DNA of 64,000 nt. Origin: Hippasteria phrygiana. Taxonomy: Eukaryota; Echinodermata; Asteroidea; Valvatida; Goniasteridae. The stretch lies in assembly GCA_037893225.1 (NCBI GenBank), contig JAZGUH010000565.1, positions 186,001-250,000 of the forward strand, read 5' to 3'. Below the pieces are notes generated by a model. The model did no database searches, had not been told where the DNA came from, and saw only the letters and a list, made by a program, of their open reading frames with translations. Numbering within the stretch: the stretch's first letter is position 1; the number at the start of each line of letters is the position of its first letter. Both the position numbers and the translations under genes were made by a program. Positions 33,019 through 45,394 of this stretch are shown piece by piece.

Positions 33019-33326
33019 ATTAATGTCTAATCACATCCGTGACATACATGTATGCACAACAAAATGAATAGACAGTTGCACTGTGGAGATCTGTGTTTAA
33101 AAAAAAATTTACCGAGAATTTTATTTTGGGATTTTAACTCGAAAAGCCCTTGCTATGATGTGATATATCCCAAAGTTTTAAAACTGAATTCATTCAAAAA
33201 AAATTTTGAGCTCAAGTTAAAGTGTGCACAGTTTACTGTCTTAAAAACACTATTTCTTTTTGTTTTCATGACGCCTCAAATGCAGCCAGGGGGGTGCGGC
33301 AAGTTGCCTTTAACTCATTTTTTTCA

Positions 33327-33470
33327 TTAACCCTAACCCTGCCAGACGCAGCACAGTGCATCTGTGGTGACAGCTTGACCTTGCTGCACTCTGCACACAA
33401 GTCAATGTCACAGGGTATGCAATCTGATGCGTCTGGCAGGGTTTCTAGCCAAAATACCCTGGAGGGTTAA
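33327..33470. mobile_element. 144-bp CCCTAAC-type TTAA element
   Basis: TTAA at both ends with CCCTAACCCTGCC and GGAGGG. Internal CTGCCAGACGCAGCAC and GATGCGTCTGGCAG are inverse. Part of it recurs at 53718-53815. An AATAAA at 33472 just outside could end the GLOD4 transcript. Confidence 0.8.
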
Positions 33471-33934
33471 GAATAAAGATGGCTTAATGTCCCAATTGTG
33501 CATCAAATTATCCTAATCGCAGACTTAAAAATGAATGTATTATTTAGCACAAATTATATTTGACTTATAATATATACATAACAACAATTAGCAAAAAAGG
33601 ATATATGACGTGGTTTTGTGACTTTTATTGTGACTCTGTTCTAAAATGTACTGGCCATGTTAATCAACAAATGGGATTTTGTATTCAAACGAATTTTCAA
33701 ATCAAATTTGTTTGAACCAAAAATCATTGTTCTCTGGGTTCCTGCCACCCTCAGAAAAAGGCTTATAATATATTCCGAGTTGCTTTCTGTCTATAACACA
33801 CAAAAGATATCACTATTGTCGGGCTACAAGTAACACTAGTCTAAAAATGTGGACAAATTTTCTGCTTCGGATATTAAATGTGTTTCCCTTTATGGATTTC
33901 GGGATGCTGAAAACGAATGTGACCATAAACGGGT

Positions 33935-34260
33935 GGCATGGGTGGCTTGTGCGTAAAGCGCTCGCCTCTCACCAATGTGGCCCGGGTTCGATTCCCGGCT
34001 TGGACCATATGTGAGTAGAGTTGTTCGTTGATTCTCTCCTGTGCCACAAGGGTTTTTCTCCGGGTCCTCCGGCTTTCCTCCCACCGGAAAAATCAAACAC
34101 TTTCGATCTCTGGCTGTGCTCCGTGGTCATATGTGGGTCGATGTGGCCGGCTGCCAGAGGCGCCTTTACGTGCCAGCGACTCGACCACGTTGTAGCCGCG
34201 TCCTTCGCAATGCAGCATCCCAGCTGCGAGTAAGAGGATGATTAGCCTCCCAGGTTATTA
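33935..34260 (+). repeat. tRNA-derived SINE with CTCCGGGTCCTCCGG core
   Basis: The tRNA-like head has GGTGGCTTGTGCGTAAAGCG (A-box region) and GGGTTCGATTCCCGG (B box). A core TTTTTCTCCGGGTCCTCC, then GGCTTTCCTCCCACC follows. That core occurs in SINEs of many invertebrates (established knowledge). It lies in intergenic DNA. Confidence 0.8.
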
Positions 34261-34869
34261 ATTATTAAACACAATCAATTGGCTACAGTTGTCAAGAAAT
34301 TGTATCACATTGTACGTATATGTATATACAATATATGAGTTTAAAACATACATGTATCATGCAGTCTCTTATATTGATTAAACCTGACACTAAAAAAAAA
34401 AGAGCGATTCATGAGAAATATTGCCAATTGTATGTAGTTTTAACCTATTATGCATTGCAGGTTGGAACAAGAGCTCTTCCCACAATTTATTTATCCTCCC
34501 TTCCCAAGTTAAGGATAATAGCTACCGACCCGATTGCATATCTTTAAAAAATTGAGCCAATTGACAATTTTAAGCATAATTTTCGTCCTCAGTGGCCCAG
34601 AATTAGTAAAGATTGACTACTTTTATATCCGAAGCATGTAGGCTGCAGAACAGTGTAATTTGACTTTTGGAATCTAAACATGGTTGGATTCTTTCATTCA
34701 ATGTTTCATCCAAAAGTAAATAACTTTTGCATTGGCAGAAAAATAGCAATTTAAAAAACAACAATATTTTTCTAGATGAAGCTCGAGAAGGTCACGGACA
34801 GTATATTTGCAAGAGTAAAAAATTAGTTAACTTGAGACCCAATCTTCCAAGACATGATTTATGTTTTGA

Positions 34870-35301
34870 TTAAAGGTAGTGTACATCATTTGCTTTTGCT
34901 GTAATTTTCAGATATAAATGGATTTAGGGTTAGTATTTTATAGCGTGCTAGTAAATACTGTAACACTGACCTGTTTAAAGTTTTGTGTTCATAGATGCTG
35001 GGAAAACAGAAGAAAAAGAAGTTCTAGTAGTCTGGTTCCCTGGCCATACTTTAGACAAAATGGAGCAATTTATAGAGTCAGGGAATTATCAGGTCGGGGA
35101 ACTAGACTATTTCCAACGATTGTCAGCCGACAGTCGTTGGGAAAACGATATAAATTTCCGCTTTTCTTGAAAAGAGCAGCACACCAGGTGCCATGATTTC
35201 ACCGGGATGTGTGAGACTGCTATTTACTTATAGTCTAGTATGGTATTTCAGTAGTTTTGGTTTTTTGATGTTTGCAAATGTTGTATATATACTACCTTTA
35301 A
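34870..35301. mobile_element. TTAA element, AGGTAGTGTACA family
   Basis: TTAA on both sides, left end AGGTAGTGTACATC and right end AGGTAGTATATA (inverted). The interior TTTAAAGTTTTGTG and GGTGCCATGATTTCAC is shared with 25950 and 61258. Confidence 0.78.
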
Positions 35302-36385
35302 ATGATGTATAGAAGTGATTTGGTCATGAATACGAAGCGATTGAATACATTGCCTGTGTTTACAATATTTTTCTCGGGCGAAGGTATATTTTTTTGAAAT
35401 TCTGTATCCTGGAGAATAGTATGGTGTTAAGTATTTAACTCACTGTATTCTGTGAATTTTTTTTCCAACTTATTGAAATTCATAATGAATAAAAAAATTC
35501 TAAAGTATGTCCGTTTCCTTTCTATTTTTTTTATATTTGTTTTAAAGTGTTTTTGGTTTTGTATCATAGCTTAGGCCATATAATATTTATTCTTAGCCGA
35601 GTTAAACTGCATAATTTTAAAGTCTCATTGCAACTACACCTTGTGCATTTGATGCGTTTTAATCCATTTTTAAATTGTGATTATTGCACAGCCATGATGG
35701 CCTAAGAGTTTGAAATTGTTCTATACATGTATGTCACTTAAAACAAATCAAAATAAACAAGAAATGGGTTTCTCTTTTTCTATTCAGTAAAAATAAATTG
35801 GAGGGGGGATCACTGACAAGCAACCCCGTCTTCGTCCTTTTTAGAGGCGGTCTGGTTTTTTCCTTTTCTTCAAAAAAAGCAAAGGAACTTGGTGTCAAAT
35901 CTGTCAATCTGTTGGGCATTTTGAATCGATGGTTGATTCCACTGAGCAGAAGGTATACAAAATGGGGTGACCACATGACTTTGGAAACTGTTGCCTTTTG
36001 TTTTGAAAAAAGAAAATTATGGTGAACTTAAAAAAAAAAAATTTCCTTCAAAGCATTTTTCTGCATATCTCTTATTGTTGTGGCCTATAGTGGCTATGTT
36101 CTTGTGTTGGCAGGGTCCAAAGAAAATATATATGCTGTATAAAATGATGAGCTGGAACATTCTGTACTCCATCAGACAGAGTTGTAATCAAGTCAATCAT
36201 ATTAAGTCACTTCACAATTCTGGTCTCAAGCCATGTAACAAGCTACTCAAACACGCAACATGTATAACAAAAGCATTCCTTTGTCATTGTTCATCCCGTG
36301 CAGCTTGTGAGGTGACTTGTGATTGACTTGTAATCTGCCTTTTGATCTGACTTGTGATTGACTTGTGATTTAACTCAGCTATCCA
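35302..36385. other. Intergenic, no named content
   Basis: AT-rich sequence without a recognised exon, RNA or delimited element. The last part (36170-36385) carries GACTTGTGATTGACTTG words of the 31567 family. Confidence 0.5.
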
Positions 36386-36388
36386 ACC

Positions 36389-36524
36389 ATTAGCCTTTTA
36401 GAGGTATGGCAGACACAATAGGAGGGCGCTATTTGATTTGGGTTACCTTTTGTGCCATACAAAAGGTATACCCAAATCAAATAGTGCCCTCCTATTGTGT
36501 CCGCCATACCTCTAAAAGGCTAAT
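36389..36524. repeat. Near-perfect 136-bp hairpin
   Basis: Arms of about 60 bp: ATTAGCCTTTTAGAGGTATG to GATTTGGGTTACCTTTTG, inverted right after a short loop. Only a handful of mismatches are seen. It sits inside the GACTTGTGAT-word region. Confidence 0.85.
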
Positions 36525-38039
36525 GATGGAGCTAAAGGGGGAAATACTTTACTTGAATACAGCCCTACCAAATTGGTCAGTAACAGCAAAATCTTGGAAA
36601 CAACAATCATTTGTGTTTAGAATTGCACGACCTGATTTGATAACTTTGTCAGGAAATATTCTTGAATATAGGGTAAGAAAGTTTGTGTAGGCTGATCTGA
36701 TAGCATAGTGTATGCATGGTCACACATTAATTTCTGCCTAGTTTTAATTTTTTGGTGGATTTTGCTGGCATAAATCTTAAAATATCAGGTTGTGCCACAT
36801 TTAAACAGTTATCAAGGAGGGTTGGTTATTTTTCAAGATTTTGCTCTTCTGACAGATTTTGGTGGGGAAGAAGGGGAGGTGGGGAGAAGCATGGACATAT
36901 ATACCTAGTCTTGGTTCCAAGACCTTTGTATTCTTATTTTTTTCCTTTTGCGAAAGCAAATGAACAAAATTATACTGACGGCGCTGTTTCTCAATGTATT
37001 CAATCCTGAAATTCTTGATTTTACTCGTTTGCTAGCTCTGCTGAAAATTACCATACATAAAAAAAAAAAAACTCGATTTTATTGTACATACGGTGAACGA
37101 CCACGGTGGCCAAATTGTACTGCCAGTATAAAATTGTGCCCTCTGTTGATGAATCGAATGTTCAAAATGCAAAGTGCAGGTATCAAACTACATACAATAA
37201 TAACTACTGGGACGAAGACTAAGGGTTCCCCCTTTAAAGAATTTCAGTCAGACAATTGCAACGTGTGTTTCGTGTCACCCGAATTAACGTTTAGTGACCT
37301 TGTGCTCAATCTACACGTTACATTAACCAACTCTCGATGATGATACTGGCACCTCGTATCCACTCCCCGTTCAATGTATCGACAGGACGGCATTTTGATA
37401 ACCGGTGCCAGACTAAAAAACATTATCATTTTTCAGGAGAGGACTGTGAAACCTCTGTCCAAAAACATCTGGATTTGTTTTTTTTTGTCGGTTTGTTATC
37501 GTTCTTCAAGCAGATTCTCGCAGGTTGGATTTTGCTGGTGTAAGGAGTATTTTCGGGACGTGTCATCATTAAAATGTGAGTATTTTTGCCATGTTTGTTT
37601 GTTTCCAAATATATTTATTAGGCCCAATTTAATGTGAGCTGGACGACATGCTGGAGCCTGGAGGATTCCTCCATGATGTGATGAGTTGCGACTTCACTTT
37701 CACGTTGACAAGTGTTTGTTGTTAGGAAGTGCACCGTTTTGGACCGTATGTATCTGAACCCATTCTCTTGGTCGGAGGCTGTTCCACCAATTGCACCGGC
37801 GTCGGGCAAAGGGGTAGCCCTCCATTCAATTTGTACAGGAAATTACATGTTTTGTCAATTTTTTTACAGTAGTATTAGTAAGGCCATGAGAATGAAAGTT
37901 TTAGACTTGCGTCCACCACCCGCATGCTCTAAAACCTCCCGCCGAAAAAGTTCATTATTAAAAAAAATGCATTATTTACATAAAAATGGCTCTCCACAAA
38001 AATTCAAGATACAAATCATCAAACAGCTGTAAAAGGGAA

Positions 38040-38980
38040 AAATTATGGAAAGATTTTACTTTAATACCCCCCACCAAAATCAGCCAGGAACAGCAAATCT
38101 TGGAAAATAACCATCCATCTGTGTTCAGAATTTAATACATAAAGACTTGGCACAACCTTTAAATTTAAGAGTTTATCTGGGAAATGTTTGTGCAATATAG
38201 GGGAAGAAAGTTTGTGTTTTCTGTGTAAGATGTTCTTGGCACAGTGTATGGTCACTCGGAGTGTTCACTTACATGTTAATTTCTGCCTCATTTTTTACAG
38301 ATTTTGCTGACATAAATCTTGAAATAACAGGTTGTGCCACATGTTTAGACGGAAAGATTTTACTTTTAATACCCCCACCAAAATTGGTAAGGAGCAGCAA
38401 ATCTTTGAAAATAACCATCCATTTGTGTTCATAGTTGTATTTCACTTGGCACAACCTTTAATTTAGAGAATTTTGTTGGGACATTTTAGTGCAATATAGG
38501 GGAAGAAAGTTTGTGTTTTCTGTGTTAGTTCTTGGCACCATGACCATGTACATGTACATGTACATACAGTCGTACTTCCCTAATACGTCCGAGGACAAAG
38601 CTTTGTGTTTCCTTTTGTTCCCTTGATATAGCCAAACCCCATAGACTAAGCACGTATCCTTACGTTCGAGGACCGATTTCAACAAAAGACTCTACGTTCG
38701 AGGACTGAAAGGTTTCTTTGTGTTTCCTTTCTTCTCTTGTCCTCGGAGATATATACAGTGCACGTACATGTATACTGCAAAGTGTTCAGTGTTCACATAC
38801 ATACATGTGATTTCTTCCTCATTTTTTACAGATTTTGCTGACATAAATCTTGAAATAACAGGTTGTGCCACATGTTTAGACAATTGTTATCAAGGAGGGT
38901 TGGTTATTTTCCAAGATTTTGCTGTTCTTGACCGATTTTGGTGGGGGGGGGGGGGGTATTAAAGTAAAATCTTTCCTTTT
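38040..38980. repeat. ACCCCCACCAAAATC repeats with word module
   Basis: Two to three partial copies of the 7866 family (38040-38450, 38815-38980) flank a word module at 38570-38760 built from ACGTTCGAGGAC, GTCCGAGGAC and GTCCTCGG. Runs of GTACATGTACATG also occur (38541-38560). Confidence 0.6.
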
Positions 38981-38999
38981 AGACCCAAAATTTATAGAA

Positions 39000-40365
39000 T
39001 GAGACATTCGTTGGTCTGGGGTCCTTTCGTGGATTTTTCGTTGATTTCATTAATTTTTTATTTTTGGCCAATCTCACCCCTGTACATGTACAATGTAAAA
39101 AATACCACTTGGGTGTGCCCGTTAGCATTGGATCAATTATGAACTTGCCAAATGTATGCAAACAAAAATTATGGGAAAAGTAAATGGATGTAGGCCTTTA
39201 CTAGATTTGATAAGCTTCAAAGTTTGAATGAGGAACTGGACATCATTCCCAATTCAAAATATATCAATGTGTGATGTTTGCGGCCCGATAGCAACCAAGA
39301 ATAATAGCAAATTTTTGGGAGAGTTTAAACTCCCAAAATAAAAACATAGCCTTTTTGTTGAAATGAAACATACTTTTGAAAATTTGGTATAGAGTAAAAA
39401 TATTCGTCTTTTCAGGGCCTACATTTTCTTCATCAAATTGAATAAGTAGTGACCACACATGTGTAAACAATTACTTTGGATTTCCAATAAATTGCAGGAT
39501 AGAAACAAAACGCATCTTTACACAAGGCATATTTTTATAACAATATAACAGAGTCACCCCCCACAGTGTTTTGATATTTGAAGTCAAAACTGTAATACAT
39601 GTCATTCAAAACCATTTATTTAGTCTAGCGGTGTGAGAAATCGGAGATGTCAAAATCTGGTTATCCTTATTTTATTCAAACAGAATAATGGTTATTTTCA
39701 CCAAAAGTTTCCATCTGGCTCCTAGTCATGGCAACAAAAAGTGACAAGTGAGGTGCATGTAGTTTGCATGATTGAGTGACCACTGGGCCTTTACAAAAAC
39801 ACTACAGAGCTGTAATGTTGAGAAAAAATAGATGGGCAGGCTATTCATATACAAAGAAGACCGCTAGCAAGTGAATGCAGTTATAATCAGAGACCATGGG
39901 GCAAATTAGAGAATATTCCAAAGGCGTAATTTGTTTCAGATTGCTTTTGAATATCGGTTTCCAGAATCAAAACTGAATAGTGGAATTAACCGAATGTTAA
40001 AAAGAATTGACTTGAAAATTGCCCAACCCTGACATTTTAGTTAACAACCAAATATTCACTCCGAAACCTTTATATGGTTGCCATGAACACACACAAAAAA
40101 TTCAAGCAATTTCTTCCCGTGGGGAAATCTGATTTTTAAACTCTTAAAAATGCTGATTTCTGCACGCGAGTGTGCTATTACCCAGTTACTGATGCCCAAG
40201 TTGGAACAATGAATAGCCAGTACAGGCTCATCATAAGTTGGTCAGATTCTAATATGGGCAATAGAGCATGTCACATAAAACTAATATAGCCAAGTTGTTT
40301 ACTTTTATTTTACTCGATCACAGACTCAGTTATTGCCATATTATAACCGAACTGATGTCATTAAC
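39000..40365. other. Intergenic, no named content
   Basis: No exon, RNA gene or bounded repeat recognised. 38984-39002 holds a short piece of the TGGGTCATTCC element. Confidence 0.5.
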
Positions 40366-40370
40366 CCCTT

Positions 40371-40578
40371 GCGTACGGATGACGCCTGTGGGCGCCAAAA
40401 AAAGTGTCACTAGGCCGGATGATGCCACTGGCCGCTGTTTGTGCAGTTTCAATCCATTGTTGGATTATTGTTTATGATACGCTTGACTGCACAAACACAT
40501 TGTAGCGGTTCGATTTGGCTGCCAGAACCGCCGCGACACCCCGACGTCTCCCATAAAATACCCTGCCCAAGGGGTTAA
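40371..40578. mobile_element. 208-bp CCCCTTG-type TTAA MITE, best-preserved copy
   Basis: TTAA at both ends, CCCCTTGCGTACGGATGACG on the left and GCCCAAGGGG on the right. It carries the intact sequence ATTGTTGGATTATTG that marks the empty site of the Harbinger insertion at 43108. Confidence 0.88.
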
Positions 40579-41424
40579 GAAGACTGATATTATTTTGCAG
40601 CCAGATAAAATAACTTGCAGACAAAATTTGTCTTTAGTTGATTTTATGTGATTTTTTGTTTGTTTACATTTCTGCCAAAAAGTTACCTTCAATATGTACA
40701 TTGTACTTCTAATTCCAAGTTTTACCCCACTTTTTTGCTGCTGTGGAAGCTCTTAAATTAAATTAATTAATGAGTTTTAATAATAAAACATTTCTTTCTC
40801 CAAAATTTCTTTTGGGGATGGGGGAAGGATGGGGGAGGGGAAAGGCCTCATCAGTGGGGGGGGGGGATGACACAATTCCCCAGCACCCATTACGCCACTC
40901 TAAAGCAGTATTCGGAAGAGTAATTGAAATGAATTTTTCAGTATCTATTAGGGTCATCTCTTGAAGAGTTTTGAGGGCAGAAGTCGTTTGGTACATGTAT
41001 TTTGATGATGATCAAGATTATGCAATGACTATAGCGACGATGACATCCTTAAAATACTCCATTTTTCCCAGGAATTTTTTTGGTCATAATCTTGATTTAA
41101 AAAAAAGAAAAGTTTTTGCTGTTGCCATTTTGTAATAATTTTTGAACATTTCCGAAGACCCTTTCCCAATTTTTCAAAGGGTATGATTTTGCTGAGGCGG
41201 CAGAAATACACGCCTTTCAATATATACTGTGCATCGCTTTTGTTTGTCAATGAATTCACATATTTCCCCAAAGTTGGTTTTGGTTAAATTTTTATGGGCG
41301 GTAACTAGAGTGCCAATAAACACTTTGCCACTAAAATTTGCCTGTTAACAAAAATGTCAGGGTCCTCGTCAATTCTTACAAGTTCATCGATAGACAGCTT
41401 TGCAATTTATATTTTTGTTCTTTG

Positions 41425-42060
41425 TGTGTGTGTGTGTGAGTTTGTATATGCCGGCAATCGTGGACCTAGGACAAAAGAATTCGAGCGTAGACAAAGGGGT
41501 CCACGTTTGACCTAACGTCCACGATTGAAAATCGTGTACAAAACCAATGGGAGGCCTTCCGAAAAAGTTAGAGTATAAACAAACGAGGAACAATGGGAGG
41601 TCCACGATTGCACCTGTTTACATGACTGTGTGTGTGTGTGGGCGCGTTGGCGTATTCAAACCGCGGACGTAAAATGCCAGAGAACAAAAGAGAACAATAT
41701 CGTCCGCGATTCCCAGCATACGTCCGCGATTGGAAGTGTGTACAAAGTCTATGGAGGCCTTCCGAAAAAGTTAGAGTATAAACAAAAGAGGAACAATGGG
41801 ACGTCCGCGTTTGGAGGTCGGTACACGACTGTGTGTGTGTGAACAGATATTCCGTACCCTGTGGAGACATGAACACAATGCGCACAAAGGGACTGAATAG
41901 GTCTCCACAGGGCATTTGTATGGGTTAGGATGTCTCCACAAGGAATTTTGTGTACTGAGTCTATGGGGTTTGCTTAACTGCAGGGACAAAGGGGAGAACA
42001 ATGCCATGTCTCCACAGGGCTGCAAAAAAAGGTATGTGTGTGTGTGTGTGTGTGTGGGGG
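41425..42060. repeat. Three tandem word modules with different words
   Basis: Modules at about 41425-41640, 41640-41845 and 41845-42060 are separated by GTGTGTGTG runs. Each has the skeleton TGTACAAAGTCTATGG, CCTTCCGAAAAAGTTAGAG and AACAATGGGA or close variants. The repeated word is GTCCACG in the first, GTCCGCG in the second and TGTCTCCACA in the third. Confidence 0.75.
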
Positions 42061-42910
42061 GGGGGGGCCTACGGTTTAACTCTGTGAAAAATAACCACTG
42101 GCAATAACTGGCCATTGGATTATTGCATAATCTTCTTAACACTGCTTAAAGGATAAAGGCATTAAAGAGATTTTTACTAGATTACGGCAGCACAAAAGTC
42201 ACTCTGGTGACGTGTGGCACTCTCGGTGTGTGTGTGTGTGTTGTTCATCCGGCCTGCACGTATCATTATTAATAAGTGCAAGCCTAGAACTGTACACGCA
42301 CTTTCTCCTTTTACCTGTCTGACTAATGCATTGATCGGTCACCGCATTTTGTCTCTGGGAGAGACACACATGAATGGAATAATTTTCTCTCGGGGCACTG
42401 TCTTTCTGCCTCACATGTTACAACGGGACTGTGAATTTGTGAAACCATCATCCTGTCATATGCCTGTGTGTGTCCTCCCTGTGTATGTGTTTATGTAAGT
42501 GAAGCTATACTGCATATAGTCAGTGATATCTTTTCTTTTATTGATCAAGAAAACGTACATGTACATGTATACATATACATGTATGCATTCTTCACATGGG
42601 AATCCGTTTTGTAAGCAAACCATACAATGTACACATGTAGAATGTATATGTACTGTTATTCAAAACATTCATGAGCAATTTATCAATTTGAAACGTACAT
42701 TGTACATGTATTTTACAGCTTTTTTTTTTTTTTTGGAGAAAGACTGAACATTTCTGTGCACAAGTTTCAGTTCAACTGAAGTACATGTACATTGTACATG
42801 TGACACCCGTTGTGGAATGTTTGATCGCATGATTTGTTTGAGTTAATTTCCACCGAGGAAGGCAAGTTGAACTGGAAAAATTGTTGACTGCTGTGATGTG
42901 GGATATGACA
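42061..42910. other. Intergenic, microsatellite-rich
   Basis: GT runs at 42034-42053 and 42224-42241, and TACATGTA clusters at 42546-42590. No gene or delimited transposon recognised. Confidence 0.5.
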
Positions 42911-42913
42911 TTT

Positions 42914-43003
42914 TTAACACCCTCGGGGATGTACATATATAGCACCCTCGGCTTCGCTCATGTACATTTGTACATGTACATGTATGTATCCCTCGGGTGT
43001 TAA
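42914..43003. mobile_element. 90-bp TTAA mini-element
   Basis: TTAACACCCTCGGGGAT at the left and ATCCCTCGGGTGTTAA at the right are inverse, enclosing TACATGTA repeats. Its right TTAA is also the left TTAA of the next element. Confidence 0.7.
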
Positions 43004-43240
43004 CCTTTGCATACGGAAGACGTCTGTGGAAGCAAAACAAACAGTGCCACCAGGCCGAATGACGTCTTCAGCCGCTATTTGTGCAGTTTCAATCCATTGT
43101 GGGATTAAGGCCTATTTACACACGCGCGCGGTAACGGAAAGCGGTAACGGAAAGCGGTATACCGCGCGATATTTTACATTTACACACGAGCGGAAACCCG
43201 TTTGGTATTTATGTTAATGCATCGACATTCCACAAAAACA

Positions 43241-43473
43241 ATGGCGCCCCGCAAAAAGAATCGAAGGCACGAGGAAGCTCTGTTACTTCTGATCTTGGCG
43301 AAAGAAAAAACGAAGAATTTGGGTTCATGAAACTCTTCAGAAAAGGACAGAGCTTGGGGAATACCACAGATTAGTACGAGAGTTAGATAGTCATGAAGAT
43401 CGTTTATTTTGGGTACTTCAGAATGTCGCGTGGTCAGTTTGCAGAAATCTTGGCACTAGTTCAACCCAAAATC
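43241..43473 (+). pseudogene. Harbinger transposase N-terminal fragment
   Basis: From ATG at 43241: MAPRKKNRRHEEALLLLILA, then after a frameshift RRIWVHETLQKRTELGEYHR and LVRELDSHEDR, then after a second shift YFRMSRGQFAEILALVQPKI. This follows the N-terminal segment of HARBI1-like nucleases (WVRP, R-ELGEYH-LL-EL, FRMS-F-LL). The DDE catalytic core is absent. Confidence 0.85.
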
Positions 43474-43475
43474 AT

Positions 43476-43700
43476 GCATGTCCACTCTCGCTCCTATACA
43501 CTCCCAAATGTCTTGCTTTTTGACTGCATCTTTGTAGGCTTCTAGTGATGTGTCATACAATTGAGGATACTTCTCTACTTCCAGGATCAAAATCTCAGTG
43601 CTGCTACTCCCGTACGCGATACGACGCCATCTTTGTTTTAGAGACGTGCCAGCTGATCGTGACGTCATATCCAACGAGAACGCTGATTGGTCAGAACGCG
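43476..43700 (-). pseudogene. MADF-domain protein fragment of Harbinger
   Basis: The minus-strand frame contains RWRRIAYGSSSTEILILEVE, then KYPQLYDTSLEAYKDAVKKQ, then DIWECIGARV, the first half of a MADF (Myb/SANT-like) DNA-binding domain. Autonomous Harbinger elements carry such a second gene, which aids nuclear import and DNA binding of the transposase (family knowledge). The frame ends at the deletion junction. Confidence 0.82.
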
Positions 43701-44213
43701 CAGTCTCAGCGCGGTATATTTGGAAAATCGCTCTGGTTTCTAAACGCAGCGGTTTATCGCTATACCGCGCGGTTTGTCCGCTCTTAATGTAAACAACCCC
43801 ATAGAAAACCATGTGTTCTATATTTTTAACCGCGCGTGTGTAAATAGGCCTTTATTCATGTTATTGTGTATCACAAGCTCATTGTGGCCGTTTCGCTTGG
43901 CTGCACAGGCCAACAGTTGTTAAATAGAGTACAGAAGCGCATTGTTAATTTGGTCGGAGAAAAGTTGGGCTCATCACCCTGACAATCTCTCTCTCACCAT
44001 GCTCACTGGAGATCTGTTGCTATTCTTAGGCCGTGTCCGAAATGGGTGTCTAGAGCTACGGCTACGTCACGCATAGTTGTAATGGACGAACACCTAGACA
44101 ATAGCCCTAGACAAGCGATTCGGACGCAGCCTAAGTCTGTTCTACAGATATTTTCATGGTAAATGTTCCACCGGCTTATCCACCTTTTCCTTTTATACGT
44201 ACGTGGGTCATTT

Positions 44214-44671
44214 CATAAATTTGGGGTCCAAAAGTGTGACGTTTTTGCTGTCCCTGTTTATAGAGTGACATGTACTTAGCATTTTGCAATTCAGAACTCA
44301 TTCTTTAATGCCTTCTATCTCCAATAGTGATTAGGTAAAGACAAGTAAAAAATAATGTGAAGTCAATTTTAATAATAATAAATAATAATAATTATTTATT
44401 TATATTGCGCCAATTCCATACAATGTACACCGGCGCATAACAAACATGAAACCATTAAAACAAAACAAAATCTATTAAAAGACATCAATTAAAAGCTCAT
44501 TGGTAAAATACAGATGAATAGCAATTATATTAAAAGGACATGGAATAATCGCTTAAACATTAAAATTGTTGACCATAAATAAATAATCTAATGATACTTG
44601 ATGGGAAATTACACAGGTCAGGTGTAACACTAACAGGGACACAACAAAATGTCACACTTTTGGACCTCATA
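44214..44671. repeat. TGGGTCATT MITE, interrupted
   Basis: Left end TGGGTCATTTCATAAATTTG and right part AACACAAAATGTCACACTTT-like then GGACC. A TAATAATAA-led repeat (44371-44590, TTTATATTGCGCC) interrupts it. The right end is lost where the next GTGACCC element begins. Confidence 0.65.
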
Positions 44672-45118
44672 GTGACCCGCTCCAGAAAAAGGTGATATAA
44701 GTCGCGCTATGCATTTACGTGTAATGGCCCTTTCAACGTTGAGAGGGTAAAATATTTCGTCAAAATTCATTTTTTGTTTTTTGTCTTAAATGACATCTTA
44801 AATATCTAAAGTTTCAGGTTTGGTGCACAACAATGTTGATTTCAGTGAATAAAGTGAAAACAAATTACCTTTTTAGAGTGCATTGTTCCATTGCATTGTA
44901 TTAGAACTAGCTATTTCAAAGCCTGTTTTCTCTGTTGTGCAATTTGAACTCCATAGAACTAATTAATATGCAAAAATACGATATATCTCCAGAACAGAAA
45001 GGGCTTTGAAACTCTATCATGTACCAAATGAAAGCTTACATTGCAGGCTTTCCAAACAAACATAAAACTAATTGTTCATATTTTGTGACATAATATACCT
45101 TTTTCCAGAGCGGGTCAC
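44672..45118. mobile_element. 447-bp GTGACCC MITE, diverged copy
   Basis: Ends GTGACCCGCTCCAGAAAAAG and inverse. The interior (AAGTCGCG, CCAAATGAAAGCTTAC, GGCTTTCC) follows the pair in GLOD4 intron 2 at clear divergence. The flanking 4-mers CATA and ATAT do not match. Confidence 0.82.
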
Positions 45119-45394
45119 ATATATATGCATTCACCTATAATGTACCTGTACATGACATGTAGCTCTGTACATCGAATGGCTTCTAGCCTTGTTCAGGGCG
45201 AACTTGCACACACAAAAGCCAACTGTTGGTTGTAGTCAATCACCCATACATATTAAAATACAAGATTACTTCCCAGTGTCGGCTTGTACTTCGCATTCAT
45301 TTAGATATTTATCAGGTAACAAATGACTTTAACAGATATCTGCTGGTAAGTCGATTGTTTTGATGAATGCATGCATGCATACATGTACCTACAC

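Larger units (their letters stand above)
43108..43851. mobile_element. Deleted PIF/Harbinger transposon, target TTA
   Basis: Ends AGGCCTATTTACACACGCGC and its inverse are flanked by TTA at 43105-43107 and 43852-43854, the classic Harbinger target. Inside, a transposase N-terminal piece reads rightwards and a MADF-protein piece reads leftwards. They meet at about 43475-43490, where the middle of the element has been lost. Both proteins are expected in autonomous Harbingers. Confidence 0.92.
43000..43923. mobile_element. CCCCTTG-type TTAA MITE split by a Harbinger element
   Basis: Left TTAACCTTTGCATACGG and interior CAGTTTCAATCCATTG as in the 40371 copy. It continues after 43854 with GTGTATCACAAGC and GGCTGCACAGGCC, to TTAA at 43920. 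The right end is shortened. Confidence 0.78.
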
